Shown here: positions 27,116 through 36,062 of the stretch, in pieces | How positions within the stretch are numbered: the first letter of the stretch is position 1 | Layout of the letters: each line of letters begins with the position of its first letter | NCBI GenBank assembly: GCA_028276475.1 | Contig: JAPYWH010000001.1 | Coordinates: 1-64,000, forward strand | DNA length: 64,000 nucleotides | Direction of reading: 5' to 3' | Source of the DNA: Thermocrinis sp. | GTDB taxonomy: Bacteria; Aquificota; Aquificia; Aquificales; Aquificaceae | The notes under the pieces: generated by a model | The model's input: the letters and a program-made list of their open reading frames with translations, nothing else | Database searches by the model: none | Told to the model about the DNA's origin: nothing | Made by a program: the position numbers and the translations under genes

Positions 27116-28120
27116 CCTGAAGTAGTAGCTTCCGTCTCGGGTGATTAGACCCTCCAGTTCATAAAAGCCAAGCTTTTGGTGGAGTTCCCTTTCATCCATA
27201 CCCAAAAGTTGGGAAAGTTCGCTAAGGGTCTTTGGGGTGTTTAAAGCCATAAGCACTGGGTCTTCCTCTTGGACTTCCTCCTTTAAGCCAAACTTTTCAA
27301 CCCTTCCCACCAGCTTGGCAACGCCCTCATTGACCAGTTTTATGCATCCTTCCCACCTTTCGCTTGTGCCATAGCCCACATGCACATAAACGGGTCTGTT
27401 TTGCTCTTTGGCGTAGTAAGCTGTTATGAGGGCGCCCGAGTTCTCTCCCGCTTCTACCACAAAAACACCCTCAGAGATACCACTTATGAGCCTGTTCCTC
27501 CTTGGAAAGGTATGCTTGTCCGCCTTTTCCCAGGGTAGGAGCTCCGAGAGGAGAACACCGCTCCTGAGGATGAAGTCCTGCATCCTTTGGGGCACCTCAA
27601 GGATGCCCATTCCTAAAAGGCAGAGGGTATAGCCACCTGCCTCTATACAAAACTTGTGGGCGTAGGCATCTATGCCCTTGGCTCCCCCTGAAGCTATGGC
27701 GTAGCCCTTGTCCACCAAAAACCCCACCAATTCCTTTGTGTATCTTACGCTGTAGCTGTCTGGGTTGCGTGTGCCAACCACTCCAAAACAGCTTACCGCT
27801 TTTAGTTCTCCTCTGTAAAATAACACGGGCGGTGGGTCCTCAATTTCCTTTAGCCTTACAGGATATTGAGGGTCCGAAAGGCATACCCAGTTTATTCCTT
27901 CCCTCTCCACAACTTTTATAACCTCTTCTGGCTCAAAGCTGAACTTCTTTTCCGTAATTGCCTGTGCCTTCGCACCCCCCAACAGGGCTTTAAGTTTCAA
28001 CTGGTCCGCCTCAAAAACAAGCCTTGGGTCTTTGAAATTTTGATAGAGCTTTTTTATACTCCTTTCCCCAAGCCCTGCCACAGACTTTAGGGCAAGCCAC
28101 CAGTAGAGGCTTTCCTTCAC
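27050..28120 (-). CDS. dprA: DNA processing protein DprA
   Basis: DprA binds incoming single-stranded DNA during transformation and loads RecA. The Rossmann-like core shows VVGTRNPDSYS, IASGGAKGIDAYAH, and FPRRNRLISGISEGVFVVEAGENSGALITA, all diagnostic. An N-terminal helix-hairpin part and a C-terminal winged-helix-like part (TLSELSQLLGMDERELHQKL) give 356 residues, a normal length. The start overlaps the proS stop by four bases, so it is expressed with proS. The opposing comEC overlaps its end. Confidence 0.95.
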   Translation of the reverse strand: MKESLYWWLALKSVAGLGERSIKKLYQNFKDPRLVFEADQLKLKALLGGAKAQAITEKKFSFEPEEVIKVVEREGINWVCLSDPQYPVRLKEIEDPPPVLFYRGELKAVSCFGVVGTRNPDSYSVRYTKELVGFLVDKGYAIASGGAKGIDAYAHKFCIEAGGYTLCLLGMGILEVPQRMQDFILRSGVLLSELLPWEKADKHTFPRRNRLISGISEGVFVVEAGENSGALITAYYAKEQNRPVYVHVGYGTSERWEGCIKLVNEGVAKLVGRVEKFGLKEEVQEEDPVLMALNTPKTLSELSQLLGMDERELHQKLGFYELEGLITRDGSYYFRLKQEWDEYQTHQQFFPSLEEI

Positions 28121-29829
28121 TGTTTGTCCTTCTCTATGAGCTCTTTAACATAAAGGAGGGCATCCTCCACCGCAAGGTCTATCCTCTCGCCGGTATGTCT
28201 TTTCCACAGCTCCACCTTTCCATCCTTTGCCTTTTTCCCCACCACCAAAACGTAAGGAAATCCGCAGAGTTCTGCGTCTGCAAACTTAAAGCCCGGGCTC
28301 TCATCCCTATCGTCATAGATAACATCCAAGCCCATCTCCATAGTCTTGACATAAAGCCCTTCTGCCACAGACCTTTGGGTCTCGTCGGAGGTATTGACGC
28401 AGATGATGTTTAGTTCAAAGGGTGCCACCACCGTAGGAAACTTTATACCCTTCTCGTCGTGATACTGTTCCACTATGGCAGAAAGGCATCGGGATATGCC
28501 AATGCCATAACAGCCCATGACCACCGGTTTTTCCTGACCAAAGCGGTCCTTTATCAGGGCTTTCATGGGTTCCGAGTATCTTGTTCCCAAAAGGAATATG
28601 TGTCCAAGCTCAAGACCACGCCCTACCCTGAGAGATCCGCCACACCTGGGGCATGGGTCTCCTTCTTCCACCTCGCAAACATCCACAAACTCTCCGTACT
28701 GGATGTCCCTCCCTGAGTTCACGTTTATGTAATGGTAATCGGGCTCGTTTAGGGCTACCACCATGTTCTTTACGCCATAGGTAGAGTTGTCCCAAAGGAC
28801 CTTTATATCCTCCGGCAGGTTGAAGGGACCCACAAAACCCTTTGTGGTGCCAAGCCATTGCTTTATCTCTTCCTCGGAAGCCAAGCGAAAGTCCTCCGTG
28901 CCAAAGAGGGCTTCAAGCTTTTTCTCATCCACCTCCCTGTCTCCCCTTATGAGAACCATTACCCTTTCTCCGTCCCCTTTTACGTAAAGGAGTGCTTTCA
29001 GAATCTTGTAAGCGGGCACCTTTAGGTAATCGGAAAGCATGGCAATGGTAGTGGTGTTGGGCGTATAGACCTTTTCCATGGGCTTTTCTTCCTCTATCTC
29101 TTCTTTGTGCTTTGGGAGGGGGACAATTTCTGCGTTGGCGGAGTATCCACAGCTTTCGCAAAAGGCTACCTTTGCCTCTCCGTAATCGGTAAGAATCACA
29201 AACTCATGGGACATCTTCCCTCCAATGGCACCCACGCTTGCTTCTACCAGGAGGGTGTTTAGCCTGAGCTTTTTAAAGATCCTCTCGTAGGCAAACTTCA
29301 TAGATTCATAGGAGATCATGGCGGAGAACTCATCTTCGTCAAAAGAATAAGCGTCCTTCATCAAAAACTCCCTTGACCTAATCAAGCCAAAGCGTGGTCT
29401 TTTCTCGTCCCTGAACTTTACCTGTATTTGATACAAGATCAGGGGCAAGGCTTTGTAGGAGTTTATGAACCTCCTAAAGAGGTCTGTGATCTCCTCCTCG
29501 TGGGTAGGTCCAAGGCAGTATTCCCTTCCGTGTCTGTCCTGCAGTTTAAAAAGTTCCCTGCCGTACAAATCCCACCTTCCAGTTTCCTTCCAAAGTTCAG
29601 AGGGGTTCAATACACTCAAGAGGACCTCTTGGGCTCCGCTCCTGTCCATCTCCTTTCTGACTACGTTTTCTATCTTCCTTAGAACCTTGAGGGCAGCGGG
29701 TGTGTATTCGTAAATGCCGGAGGCAACCTGAGCCAAAAAGCCACCTTTTAGCAGTAGTTTGTGGGAAACTGCCTCCGCATCCGCTGGCTCTTCCTTTAGT
29801 GTATACCAAAAATATTTACTCCATCGCAT
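28117..29829 (-). CDS. proS: Prolyl-tRNA synthetase
   Basis: ProS charges tRNA-Pro. The class II motifs are present: motif 2 around FRDEKRPRFGLIRSREFLMKDAY and motif 3 around GCYGIGISRCLSA. Between them lies the editing (INS) domain of the bacterial type, with AMLSDYLKVPAYKILKAL. There is a zinc-like CPRCGG pair near residue 395. The 570-residue length is standard. The ATG at 29829 is nine bases from a TAAAAT box that is shared, as a palindrome, with mreB. Confidence 0.97.
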   Translation of the reverse strand: MRWSKYFWYTLKEEPADAEAVSHKLLLKGGFLAQVASGIYEYTPAALKVLRKIENVVRKEMDRSGAQEVLLSVLNPSELWKETGRWDLYGRELFKLQDRHGREYCLGPTHEEEITDLFRRFINSYKALPLILYQIQVKFRDEKRPRFGLIRSREFLMKDAYSFDEDEFSAMISYESMKFAYERIFKKLRLNTLLVEASVGAIGGKMSHEFVILTDYGEAKVAFCESCGYSANAEIVPLPKHKEEIEEEKPMEKVYTPNTTTIAMLSDYLKVPAYKILKALLYVKGDGERVMVLIRGDREVDEKKLEALFGTEDFRLASEEEIKQWLGTTKGFVGPFNLPEDIKVLWDNSTYGVKNMVVALNEPDYHYINVNSGRDIQYGEFVDVCEVEEGDPCPRCGGSLRVGRGLELGHIFLLGTRYSEPMKALIKDRFGQEKPVVMGCYGIGISRCLSAIVEQYHDEKGIKFPTVVAPFELNIICVNTSDETQRSVAEGLYVKTMEMGLDVIYDDRDESPGFKFADAELCGFPYVLVVGKKAKDGKVELWKRHTGERIDLAVEDALLYVKELIEKDKQ

Positions 29830-29837
29830 AGGGAAGT

Positions 29838-29849
29838 TATTTTAAAATA
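29838..29849. promoter_or_regulatory. Palindromic divergent promoter for proS and mreB
   Basis: TATTTTAAAATA is a perfect 12-bp palindrome. It provides a TAAAAT -10 box on each strand (29843-29848 for mreB, 29839-29844 for proS), and each lies exactly nine bases from its ATG. Neither gene has a ribosome-binding site. Polymerase can bind in only one direction at a time, so the two genes should compete. Confidence 0.6.
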
Positions 29850-29857
29850 TCCATCCC

Positions 29858-30889
29858 ATGCTAAGCGGAATGCTAAAACTTTTTGGTCTGTTTTCCAACA
29901 ACATAGGCGTAGACCTTGGCACCGCCAACACTGTAATCTACTTAGAGGGCAAAGGGGTTGTTCTTTCTGAACCCTCCATAGTAGCAGTGGACGTGAAAAC
30001 TGGAAAAGTCTTGGCGGTTGGGAGGGAAGCTAAGGAAATGCTTGGAAAGACTCCCGAGACAATACAAACCATAAGACCCCTCAGAGACGGAGTGATAACG
30101 GACTTTGAGGCAACAAGAATAGTGCTCTCTTACTTTATTAACAAAGTAGTAGGCGGTGGCATACTCAGACCAAAGCCAAGGGTGGTGGTAGGTGTGCCCT
30201 CGGGCGTTACACAGGTGGAAAAGAGGGCAGTTATAGATGCTGCAAAGAGCGCGGGCGCAAGGGAGGTATATTTAATAGCGGAACCCATGGCAGCGGCCAT
30301 AGGTGCCGGTCTTCCCATAGACCAGCCCGTTGGAAATATGGTGGTGGATATTGGAGGGGGAACCACAGAGATAGCAGTAATATCCCTGGCGGGCATAGTG
30401 GCGTCCACCTCTATCCGGGTGGCGGGGGATGAGATGACGGAGGCGGTAGCCAACTACATTAAGAAAAAGCACCACATATTGATTGGGGAACAAACCGCAG
30501 AGAGGATAAAAATAGAACTTGGAAGCGCAGTGGAGGAAGAGGAAGAGAGGACCATGGAAATAAAAGGCAGAGATATAACTGGTCTCCCAAAGACCATAAC
30601 CATAACAAACAAAGAGATTGCGCAAGCCTTGGAAGATGTGGTTAGTGCCATAATAAACGCCATAAAGGCTACCCTTGAAAGAACACCGCCGGAGCTTACC
30701 TCAGATATTGCAGAAAGGGGCATTACCTTGGCAGGAGGTGGTTCCCTCCTTAGAAATTTGGATGTGAGGGTGCACAGAGAGACGGGGATAATAACTAAAT
30801 ACTGCGAGGACCCTATAACCGCAGTGGCAAGAGGAGTGGGTTCCATACTTGATAAGATGCACCTAATAAGGCGAGTATCCATGGAATGA
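29858..30889 (+). CDS. mreB: Rod-shape actin-like protein MreB
   Basis: MreB forms membrane-bound filaments that steer side-wall peptidoglycan synthesis. The actin-fold motifs are visible: IGVDLGTANTVIY (phosphate 1), VVDIGGGTTEIAVISL (phosphate 2), AEPMAAAIGAG, and the adenosine motif ITLAGGGSLLRNLD. At 343 residues it is complete. The ATG at 29858 is nine bases from the shared TAAAAT; a second ATG five codons on is also possible. It is the first gene of the mreB-mreC-mreD-mrdA operon, joined to mreC by a four-base overlap. Confidence 0.97.
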   Translation: MLSGMLKLFGLFSNNIGVDLGTANTVIYLEGKGVVLSEPSIVAVDVKTGKVLAVGREAKEMLGKTPETIQTIRPLRDGVITDFEATRIVLSYFINKVVGGGILRPKPRVVVGVPSGVTQVEKRAVIDAAKSAGAREVYLIAEPMAAAIGAGLPIDQPVGNMVVDIGGGTTEIAVISLAGIVASTSIRVAGDEMTEAVANYIKKKHHILIGEQTAERIKIELGSAVEEEEERTMEIKGRDITGLPKTITITNKEIAQALEDVVSAIINAIKATLERTPPELTSDIAERGITLAGGGSLLRNLDVRVHRETGIITKYCEDPITAVARGVGSILDKMHLIRRVSME

Positions 30890-31659
30890 AAGAGCGGTTA
30901 TTTTATTTTTCTCTCTTTCTGCTCAGCGTGTGTGCCTACTTGTTTAATTTGTCTTCTTATCCTTTGCTTTCTCCCTTCGCAAGTCTTATAAACAGCCTTT
31001 TAATGCCTGTAATGGAGCTCAAAGCCCAGACCACAAAAAGAGTTCAAGACCTTGTCAATACTTATGTGTTTTTAGTGGATACACAAAAAAGAAACAAAAA
31101 GTTGTTGGAGGAGGTCAGCGCACTTAGTCTAAAGGTCAGCGAGCTTGAAGGTTGTAAGCGTGAGCTTTTGCAGTTGAAAGGATTAATGGAAGAACCTCCC
31201 ACTGTTGAATACACCCTTGCGGGAGTGGTCGCCTACGACCCTTCAGGAAGGGATGAGTTTATGCTCCTTGATAAGGGAAAGAGGGATGGGCTTGAAGAGG
31301 GCTTTGTGGTAGCCCACAGAAACGTATTTTTGGGCATTATAGATCAGGTTTATGTGGGCACTTCAAGGGTCAGGACTGTTTGGTCTGATAACCTCCACGT
31401 AAGCGCCACCGCGGGTGGAAAGAACTACATATACAGGGGTGGGTTTCCAAAGGGTAGCCTGTTGCACGTCCCCCAAGAGGATGAACTAAAAAAAGGGGAA
31501 AAGGTTTTTTTGAGAAGCCTTAAACTCCCTCCCCTTGAAATAGGGGAGGTTTATGAAGTCTATCCTTCAGGAGAACAGTTTTTTAAAAGGGTTGAGGTAA
31601 AACCCTATGGGGACATTAGAAGGGTTGATTTTGTGCTGGTGTTGAGGAGAAGGCTTTGA
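30886..31659 (+). CDS. mreC: Rod-shape protein MreC
   Basis: MreC links the MreB filament to the periplasmic wall-synthesis enzymes. The 257-residue protein has one N-terminal membrane anchor (residues 5-30), a coiled coil around residues 50-100 (KLLEEVSALSLKVSELEGC), and the two beta-domains with the conserved SGRDEFMLLDKGKRDGLEEG, typical of the family. It starts within the mreB stop (ATGA) and its stop touches the mreD start. Confidence 0.93.
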   Translation: MKERLFYFSLFLLSVCAYLFNLSSYPLLSPFASLINSLLMPVMELKAQTTKRVQDLVNTYVFLVDTQKRNKKLLEEVSALSLKVSELEGCKRELLQLKGLMEEPPTVEYTLAGVVAYDPSGRDEFMLLDKGKRDGLEEGFVVAHRNVFLGIIDQVYVGTSRVRTVWSDNLHVSATAGGKNYIYRGGFPKGSLLHVPQEDELKKGEKVFLRSLKLPPLEIGEVYEVYPSGEQFFKRVEVKPYGDIRRVDFVLVLRRRL

Positions 31660-32102
31660 TGTTTTATTTGCTTTTGGCTTTAGTTCTTTTTCTTCAGAGC
31701 TCGGTGTTTGTTGGAATTTTTGGAAGTTATCTGTTTGTCCCGGACCTCCTTTTAGCTCTTCTCTTCCTCTCAAACGCCAGAGGTCGTACAAATTACCCAA
31801 GGGGCTTTATAGGGGGATTTCTCCTGGATGTGCTCTTGGACACTCTGGGGTGGCACACCTCGGGTAAGCTCTTAGCCCTGTTTGTGCTTAGCTTTATAAA
31901 GAGAAAGTTCTTTATAGAAACCCTTTCCTCCCTCATGTTTGCCTACCTGATAGTAGCCCTTTTGGAACACTCCTACAGACTTTTGCTTTTTAGGTCCAAA
32001 TTCTACTACCCTCTGGAACCTATCCCTCTTTTGATTGAGTTCCTTGTGGAGTTGGCGGTGGTTTATTATTTTGGAAAGAAATTGCTGAAAAATGAGACGT
32101 AG
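31659..32102 (+). CDS. mreD: Rod-shape protein MreD
   Basis: A 147-residue, very hydrophobic protein with about five membrane helices, placed between mreC and the penicillin-binding protein 2 gene, the standard mreD position. The segment RGFIGGFLLDVLLD matches the family's conserved G...G...D pattern. The start is the ATG at 31659, whose A is the last base of the mreC TGA; the TTG three bases before it is less likely. Confidence 0.88.
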   Translation: MFYLLLALVLFLQSSVFVGIFGSYLFVPDLLLALLFLSNARGRTNYPRGFIGGFLLDVLLDTLGWHTSGKLLALFVLSFIKRKFFIETLSSLMFAYLIVALLEHSYRLLLFRSKFYYPLEPIPLLIEFLVELAVVYYFGKKLLKNET

Positions 32103-33864
32103 GAACTTCCTGCTGGTGCTATTGCTTTCTGTTTTCCTTTACTTGGCGTTGGTTTTTAGGCTGTTTTATTTGCAGATATTTAAAGGAGAGTATTACAAAA
32201 ACTTGGCAAAGAGAAACTACATAAGGCGAAGGGTGGTCTACGCCCAAAGGGGAGACATCCTTGACAGAAACGGCGTAAAGTTAGCCTATGATATACCCGA
32301 ATACGCCCTATTTTTGGACCCTCAGTTGATAGAGGAGAAAAGCACTTTAGAGGAAACCCTTAAAAGCCTTGATGAACTTTTTGGTATAAAGCTGTCTTAT
32401 GAGTTTTTGCAGAGCAAAAAAAGAAGCGTTGAACCTATACTCTTAAGAAAGTTAGAAAGTCAGGAAGAGTTGGACAAGTTTTATAACAACAGCTACCGCC
32501 TGCCGGGTGTTTTCATAAACATGCTTCCAAAAAGGTTTTATCCCTTTGGAGAAGAGTGTGCCCACCTTTTGGGGTATGTGGGTTATCCAACGCAGGAACA
32601 CATGGAGAAATACAAGGAAAGAATATCCTTTCAGAGTTTGGTGGGAAGGCAGGGCTTGGAGAGGATTTTTGATGAACAGCTTCTTGGTTGGGTTGGCACG
32701 GAAGAGCTAATCGTCAACGCGGTGGGAAAGATTATAGGAACCTATAAGGAAACTGCACCCAAGAAAGGCAACAGTTTGGTTCTTACAATAGACAGCCGAA
32801 TTCAGAAGATCGCTTTTGAGGTTTTTAAAACCTCTGGGCACAAGGCGGGTGCCATAATGGTTTTAAGGGCAGACACGGGGGAGGTCTTAGCCTTGATGAG
32901 CTATCCCTCCTACGACCCAAACCTGATATACGATAAGTGGGAAGATTATCAACAGGACCCTATGAACCCCCTTTTTAACAGGGCATTGAACGCCTTTTAT
33001 CCACCGGGTTCTGTCATAAAGGTTGGTTTGGCAATTGGACTTTTGCAGGAGGGAGTGAGCCCAAAGGAGGGCGTCTTTTGCAGAGGAAAGTTTTCCCTTG
33101 GCAATAGGGATTTTTACTGCTGGCTAAGAAGCGGACACGGTTGGGAGAACATGCGCACCGCCATACGAGACTCTTGCGACGTTTATTTTTATAGCTTTTG
33201 CTACAACAGGCTTGGACCAAGGAAGATTGAAGCCACTCTTAGGAGCTTTTCCTTTGGAGAAAGCGTGCCCCTTGAACTACCAAACGCACGGGGCATAATG
33301 CCCAATCCCGAGTGGAAAAGAAAGGTCAAAAGGGAACCATGGTATGGGGGAGACACGGTCAATATGTCCGTAGGTCAAGGGTATCTAAAGGCAACCCTCC
33401 TTCAACAATGCCTGATGGTGATGGGTATAGCAAACGATGGGGTTATTTACAAGCCTTTCTTGGTCAAAGAAATTAGGGACCCAGAAGGGCGAGTAGTTTG
33501 GAAGAATAAAAAGACTGTCTATAAGGTTATAAAAGCACCCCTTGAACACTTTGCCCTCGTTAAGGAAGCTATGAGGGATGTGGTTAGGTCTGGAACGGGT
33601 GTTATGGCTAACTCTTCTATTGCAGAGATCGCCGGAAAGACAGGCACCGCCCAAGTGGCTTCTATAAGCACAAGGAGGAAGAACCTTCCCTACAAACTCA
33701 GGGACCACGCCTGGTTCGTTTGCTTTGCCCCATACAGAAATCCCCTCTTTGTGGTAGGCGTTTTGGTGGAGCATGGAGGATCTGGAGGGTCTGTAGCCGC
33801 ACCCATAGCAAGAAGGGTGATAGAGAGAATATACATAGAAGGCATACACAAAGAGCCAATGTAA
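32092..33864 (+). CDS. mrdA: Penicillin-binding protein 2 (peptidoglycan DD-transpeptidase)
   Basis: This enzyme cross-links peptidoglycan during cell elongation. It has one N-terminal membrane helix, a dimerisation domain starting YIRRRVVYAQRGDILDRNG, and the transpeptidase motifs in order: SxxK in PPGSVIKVG (near residue 304), SCD (near 360, in the SxN place) and KTGTAQ (near 517). At 590 residues it is complete. It overlaps mreD by 11 bases. rodA, often the next gene, is not here; the operon ends and a gene with its own promoter follows after 19 bases. Confidence 0.95.
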   Translation: MRRRNFLLVLLLSVFLYLALVFRLFYLQIFKGEYYKNLAKRNYIRRRVVYAQRGDILDRNGVKLAYDIPEYALFLDPQLIEEKSTLEETLKSLDELFGIKLSYEFLQSKKRSVEPILLRKLESQEELDKFYNNSYRLPGVFINMLPKRFYPFGEECAHLLGYVGYPTQEHMEKYKERISFQSLVGRQGLERIFDEQLLGWVGTEELIVNAVGKIIGTYKETAPKKGNSLVLTIDSRIQKIAFEVFKTSGHKAGAIMVLRADTGEVLALMSYPSYDPNLIYDKWEDYQQDPMNPLFNRALNAFYPPGSVIKVGLAIGLLQEGVSPKEGVFCRGKFSLGNRDFYCWLRSGHGWENMRTAIRDSCDVYFYSFCYNRLGPRKIEATLRSFSFGESVPLELPNARGIMPNPEWKRKVKREPWYGGDTVNMSVGQGYLKATLLQQCLMVMGIANDGVIYKPFLVKEIRDPEGRVVWKNKKTVYKVIKAPLEHFALVKEAMRDVVRSGTGVMANSSIAEIAGKTGTAQVASISTRRKNLPYKLRDHAWFVCFAPYRNPLFVVGVLVEHGGSGGSVAAPIARRVIERIYIEGIHKEPM

Positions 33865-33883
33865 GGTTATATTTTTCTCCATT

Positions 33884-35056
33884 ATGGCGGAGACCCTTTT
33901 AGACCACAAGAGCGTGCAGTTTGAATTTGCAAAGAAGGGCTTTTTTTCTTTCATTGAAGGCAAGGACTACCTTTTGCCTTACCTGAAGCCCGAAAAAACT
34001 CCTCTTCTGCTTATGGACCTGGAGGGAATAAAGGGTAGATACATAGAACTTAAGTATCACTTTCCCAACTTCAACGTGTATTACGCGGTAAAGGCAAACG
34101 ACCATGAAAGGATCATAAGGGCACTTGCTGAGCTTGGTGCGGGCTTTGAAGTGGCTTCCGCGGAAGAGCTAAACAGGGTGCTTGGTGTGGGTGTGAGCCC
34201 AAGCAGGATTATATCAAGCAATCCGGTTAAACCTCCCGAGTTCATAGAGTACGCCTACAAAAAGGGAGTAGACCGGTTTGCAGTAGATTCCTTTACAGAG
34301 GTGGATAAAGTATCAGCCTTAGCAAGCAGGGCAAAGGTGTATGTTAGAATTGTTGTGCCCAACGAAGGGAGCGACTGGCCTCTTTCCAAAAAGTTTGGTG
34401 TGGACTTAGATACTGCCTTGGACATCTTGGAGTACGCGAGAGAAAAAAGGTTAATACCTTACGGCATAACCTTCCATGTGGGTTCTCAGTGCAACAACTT
34501 TAGAAACTGGTTTATAGGCATAAAAACCGCAGCAGAGCTTTGGGAAAAGGCAAGGGAGAGGGGTCTAAGGCTCAAGATGTTAAACATTGGTGGGGGCATA
34601 CCGGTCAGATACAGCTACGAAGCCCTAAGCATAGAGGATATAGCATACTATGTAAAGGGGCTACTTCAGAAGTTCTTTCCCATACTGCCCTACGAGCTTC
34701 AAATGGAACCTGGCAGGGGCATAGTAGGAGACCAGGGTATCATGGTATGCAGGGTCATAGGGAAGGCAAAAAGGGGAGAGGACCTCTGGCTTTACATAGA
34801 CACGGGCGTGTTCAACGGTCTTGCAGAAGCCTTGGGAGGTATAAGGTATGCCTTTTACCTAGACAGAGAAGGTGAGCTAAAAGAATGGACCATCGGCGGT
34901 GTATCCTGCGATAGTATGGATGTGGTGGCAAGGAAGGTAGCCCTTCCAGAGCCAGAGGTGGGAGATTTCTTATACATCCTCTCCGCTGGGGCATACACAA
35001 CTGTATATGCAGCACCCTTCAACGGTTTTCCCGCTCCCGAAGTTGTATTTCCTTAA
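33884..35056 (+). CDS. Group IV PLP-dependent decarboxylase, ornithine/lysine type
   Basis: The alanine-racemase-type barrel begins with YYAVKAN (PLP lysine near residue 70), followed by FEVASAEEL, ISSNPVKP, FHVGSQC, and the glycine loop NIGGGIP. The second domain has EPGRGIVGD, GGVSCDSMDV with the catalytic cysteine, and SAGAYTTVYAAPFNGF. The wording CDSMD and FNGF fits the short ornithine or lysine decarboxylases better than LysA, which reads CES.D. With speH in the same genome it probably makes putrescine or cadaverine for polyamines. A TATATT lies ten bases before the ATG. Its last 38 bases overlap the next, opposing gene. Confidence 0.85.
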   Translation: MAETLLDHKSVQFEFAKKGFFSFIEGKDYLLPYLKPEKTPLLLMDLEGIKGRYIELKYHFPNFNVYYAVKANDHERIIRALAELGAGFEVASAEELNRVLGVGVSPSRIISSNPVKPPEFIEYAYKKGVDRFAVDSFTEVDKVSALASRAKVYVRIVVPNEGSDWPLSKKFGVDLDTALDILEYAREKRLIPYGITFHVGSQCNNFRNWFIGIKTAAELWEKARERGLRLKMLNIGGGIPVRYSYEALSIEDIAYYVKGLLQKFFPILPYELQMEPGRGIVGDQGIMVCRVIGKAKRGEDLWLYIDTGVFNGLAEALGGIRYAFYLDREGELKEWTIGGVSCDSMDVVARKVALPEPEVGDFLYILSAGAYTTVYAAPFNGFPAPEVVFP

Positions 35057-35876
35057 AGGAAACCCTTATGACACCCTTTTCCTCTTCCAACATTATTATT
35101 TTTTCTGTGAAAGGCGCCAGGTCCTTAAGGTCATAAATTAGCTTTTGCTGGCTTATGTATGGTATGTTTATGAATACCAACGTCCCACTTTCCAGAATTC
35201 TAACTATTTCTCCTATCTCCCTCTCATCAAAACGTTCTGTATAGCCTATATAAAAGATATCAGGTTTTATTAGCATGGCGTCCCCAAGCCCTTCTTGCAA
35301 ACTTTCTACATCCGTGCCTATCTCCCTCTGTATAACCAAAGAGTTCCCATGCTTCAAAAGGTAGTTTAGAGGCTCTTCCAATATGTAAATTACCTTTGAA
35401 AAGTTGATGCTAACATGCTGTAGTAAAGAGTAAGCAAACATAGAAGCTTTTTTATGATCTTTGCCCGTTATCACCACACACCTGCCAGATAGATCTTCTA
35501 CTATTCGGTTTATCTCCTTTATTACATGGGATGGGTCTTGGCAAAGCTCTTCTATAGTTGGTATTTCAAAGGGTGTCTTGATTATGGATATTACATAACT
35601 GCCCCTCTGTGTCATGTATACAACCCTAAAACGTCCGCTCTTGTGTATACCAAAAGAAAAAGAACCTTCCTTACCCAAGGGACCTAACGAGCCAGACGCA
35701 TGGCTTTTCAGCGCCACTAAAGTGTCCCTTATATCTTCGCTAGTAAGGACTACGGGCATAAATCTTACCAGTTTGCCCTCCCTCCTTTCCATGGGGGACG
35801 CATTTGGTGCCAGGAAGACCTCTGAAACAGTGCTTACACTTCCCAAGTAGTTCAATATTTGAGCTACGTAATTCAT
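35019..35876 (-). CDS. PilT-like protein with a degenerate ATP site
   Basis: The 285-residue protein follows the order of type IV pilus retraction ATPases: an N-terminal PAS-like half, then a RecA-like half with ILEEPLNYL (PilT: IEDPIE) and VIQREIGTDVESLQEGL (PilT: NQREVG.DT.SF..AL). The Walker A loop, however, is gone: where PilT has GPTGSGKST, this protein reads GKDHKKAS (residues 138-145), missing the key glycines and the final lysine-serine/threonine pair. The Walker B-like stretch PDIFYIGY keeps only one acid. It probably no longer hydrolyses ATP and may instead regulate a real PilT. A TAAAAT lies eight bases before its ATG. Confidence 0.75.
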   Translation of the reverse strand: MNYVAQILNYLGSVSTVSEVFLAPNASPMERREGKLVRFMPVVLTSEDIRDTLVALKSHASGSLGPLGKEGSFSFGIHKSGRFRVVYMTQRGSYVISIIKTPFEIPTIEELCQDPSHVIKEINRIVEDLSGRCVVITGKDHKKASMFAYSLLQHVSINFSKVIYILEEPLNYLLKHGNSLVIQREIGTDVESLQEGLGDAMLIKPDIFYIGYTERFDEREIGEIVRILESGTLVFINIPYISQQKLIYDLKDLAPFTEKIIMLEEEKGVIRVSFKEIQLRERENR

Positions 35877-36050
35877 TGATAAATATTTTAAAACAAAAAG
35901 GACCTTACCTTGGGTGAGAAATTAAGAAAGGCTGGAAAAATCCTCTCCTTCAGACAAAGCCTGTAAGATAAGACATCAAAAGAGTTTGTGGTTTGGGACG
36001 CTTGCGGACAGCCTTCAGGGTCATACCGTTTGTAGTTTCTTCGGCTGGTT

Positions 36051-36056
36051 TATAAT
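36051..36056 (+). promoter_or_regulatory. -10 box of the gmk-rpoZ operon
   Basis: A perfect TATAAT ends six bases before the gmk ATG at 36063, so the transcript should begin at the start codon itself. The 186-bp gap upstream, to the PilT-like gene, shows nothing else I can name. Confidence 0.6.
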
Positions 36057-36062
36057 TTTTCC

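Noticed and set aside
33884-35056. Calling this gene lysA (diaminopimelate decarboxylase)
   Set aside because: The cysteine loop reads CDSMD and the end FNGF, which fit ornithine/lysine decarboxylases; LysA typically reads CES.D.
35877-36062. Possible short coding sequence (TTG start, 18 codons) in the gap before gmk
   Set aside because: Too short and without promoter or ribosome-binding site; no family recognised.
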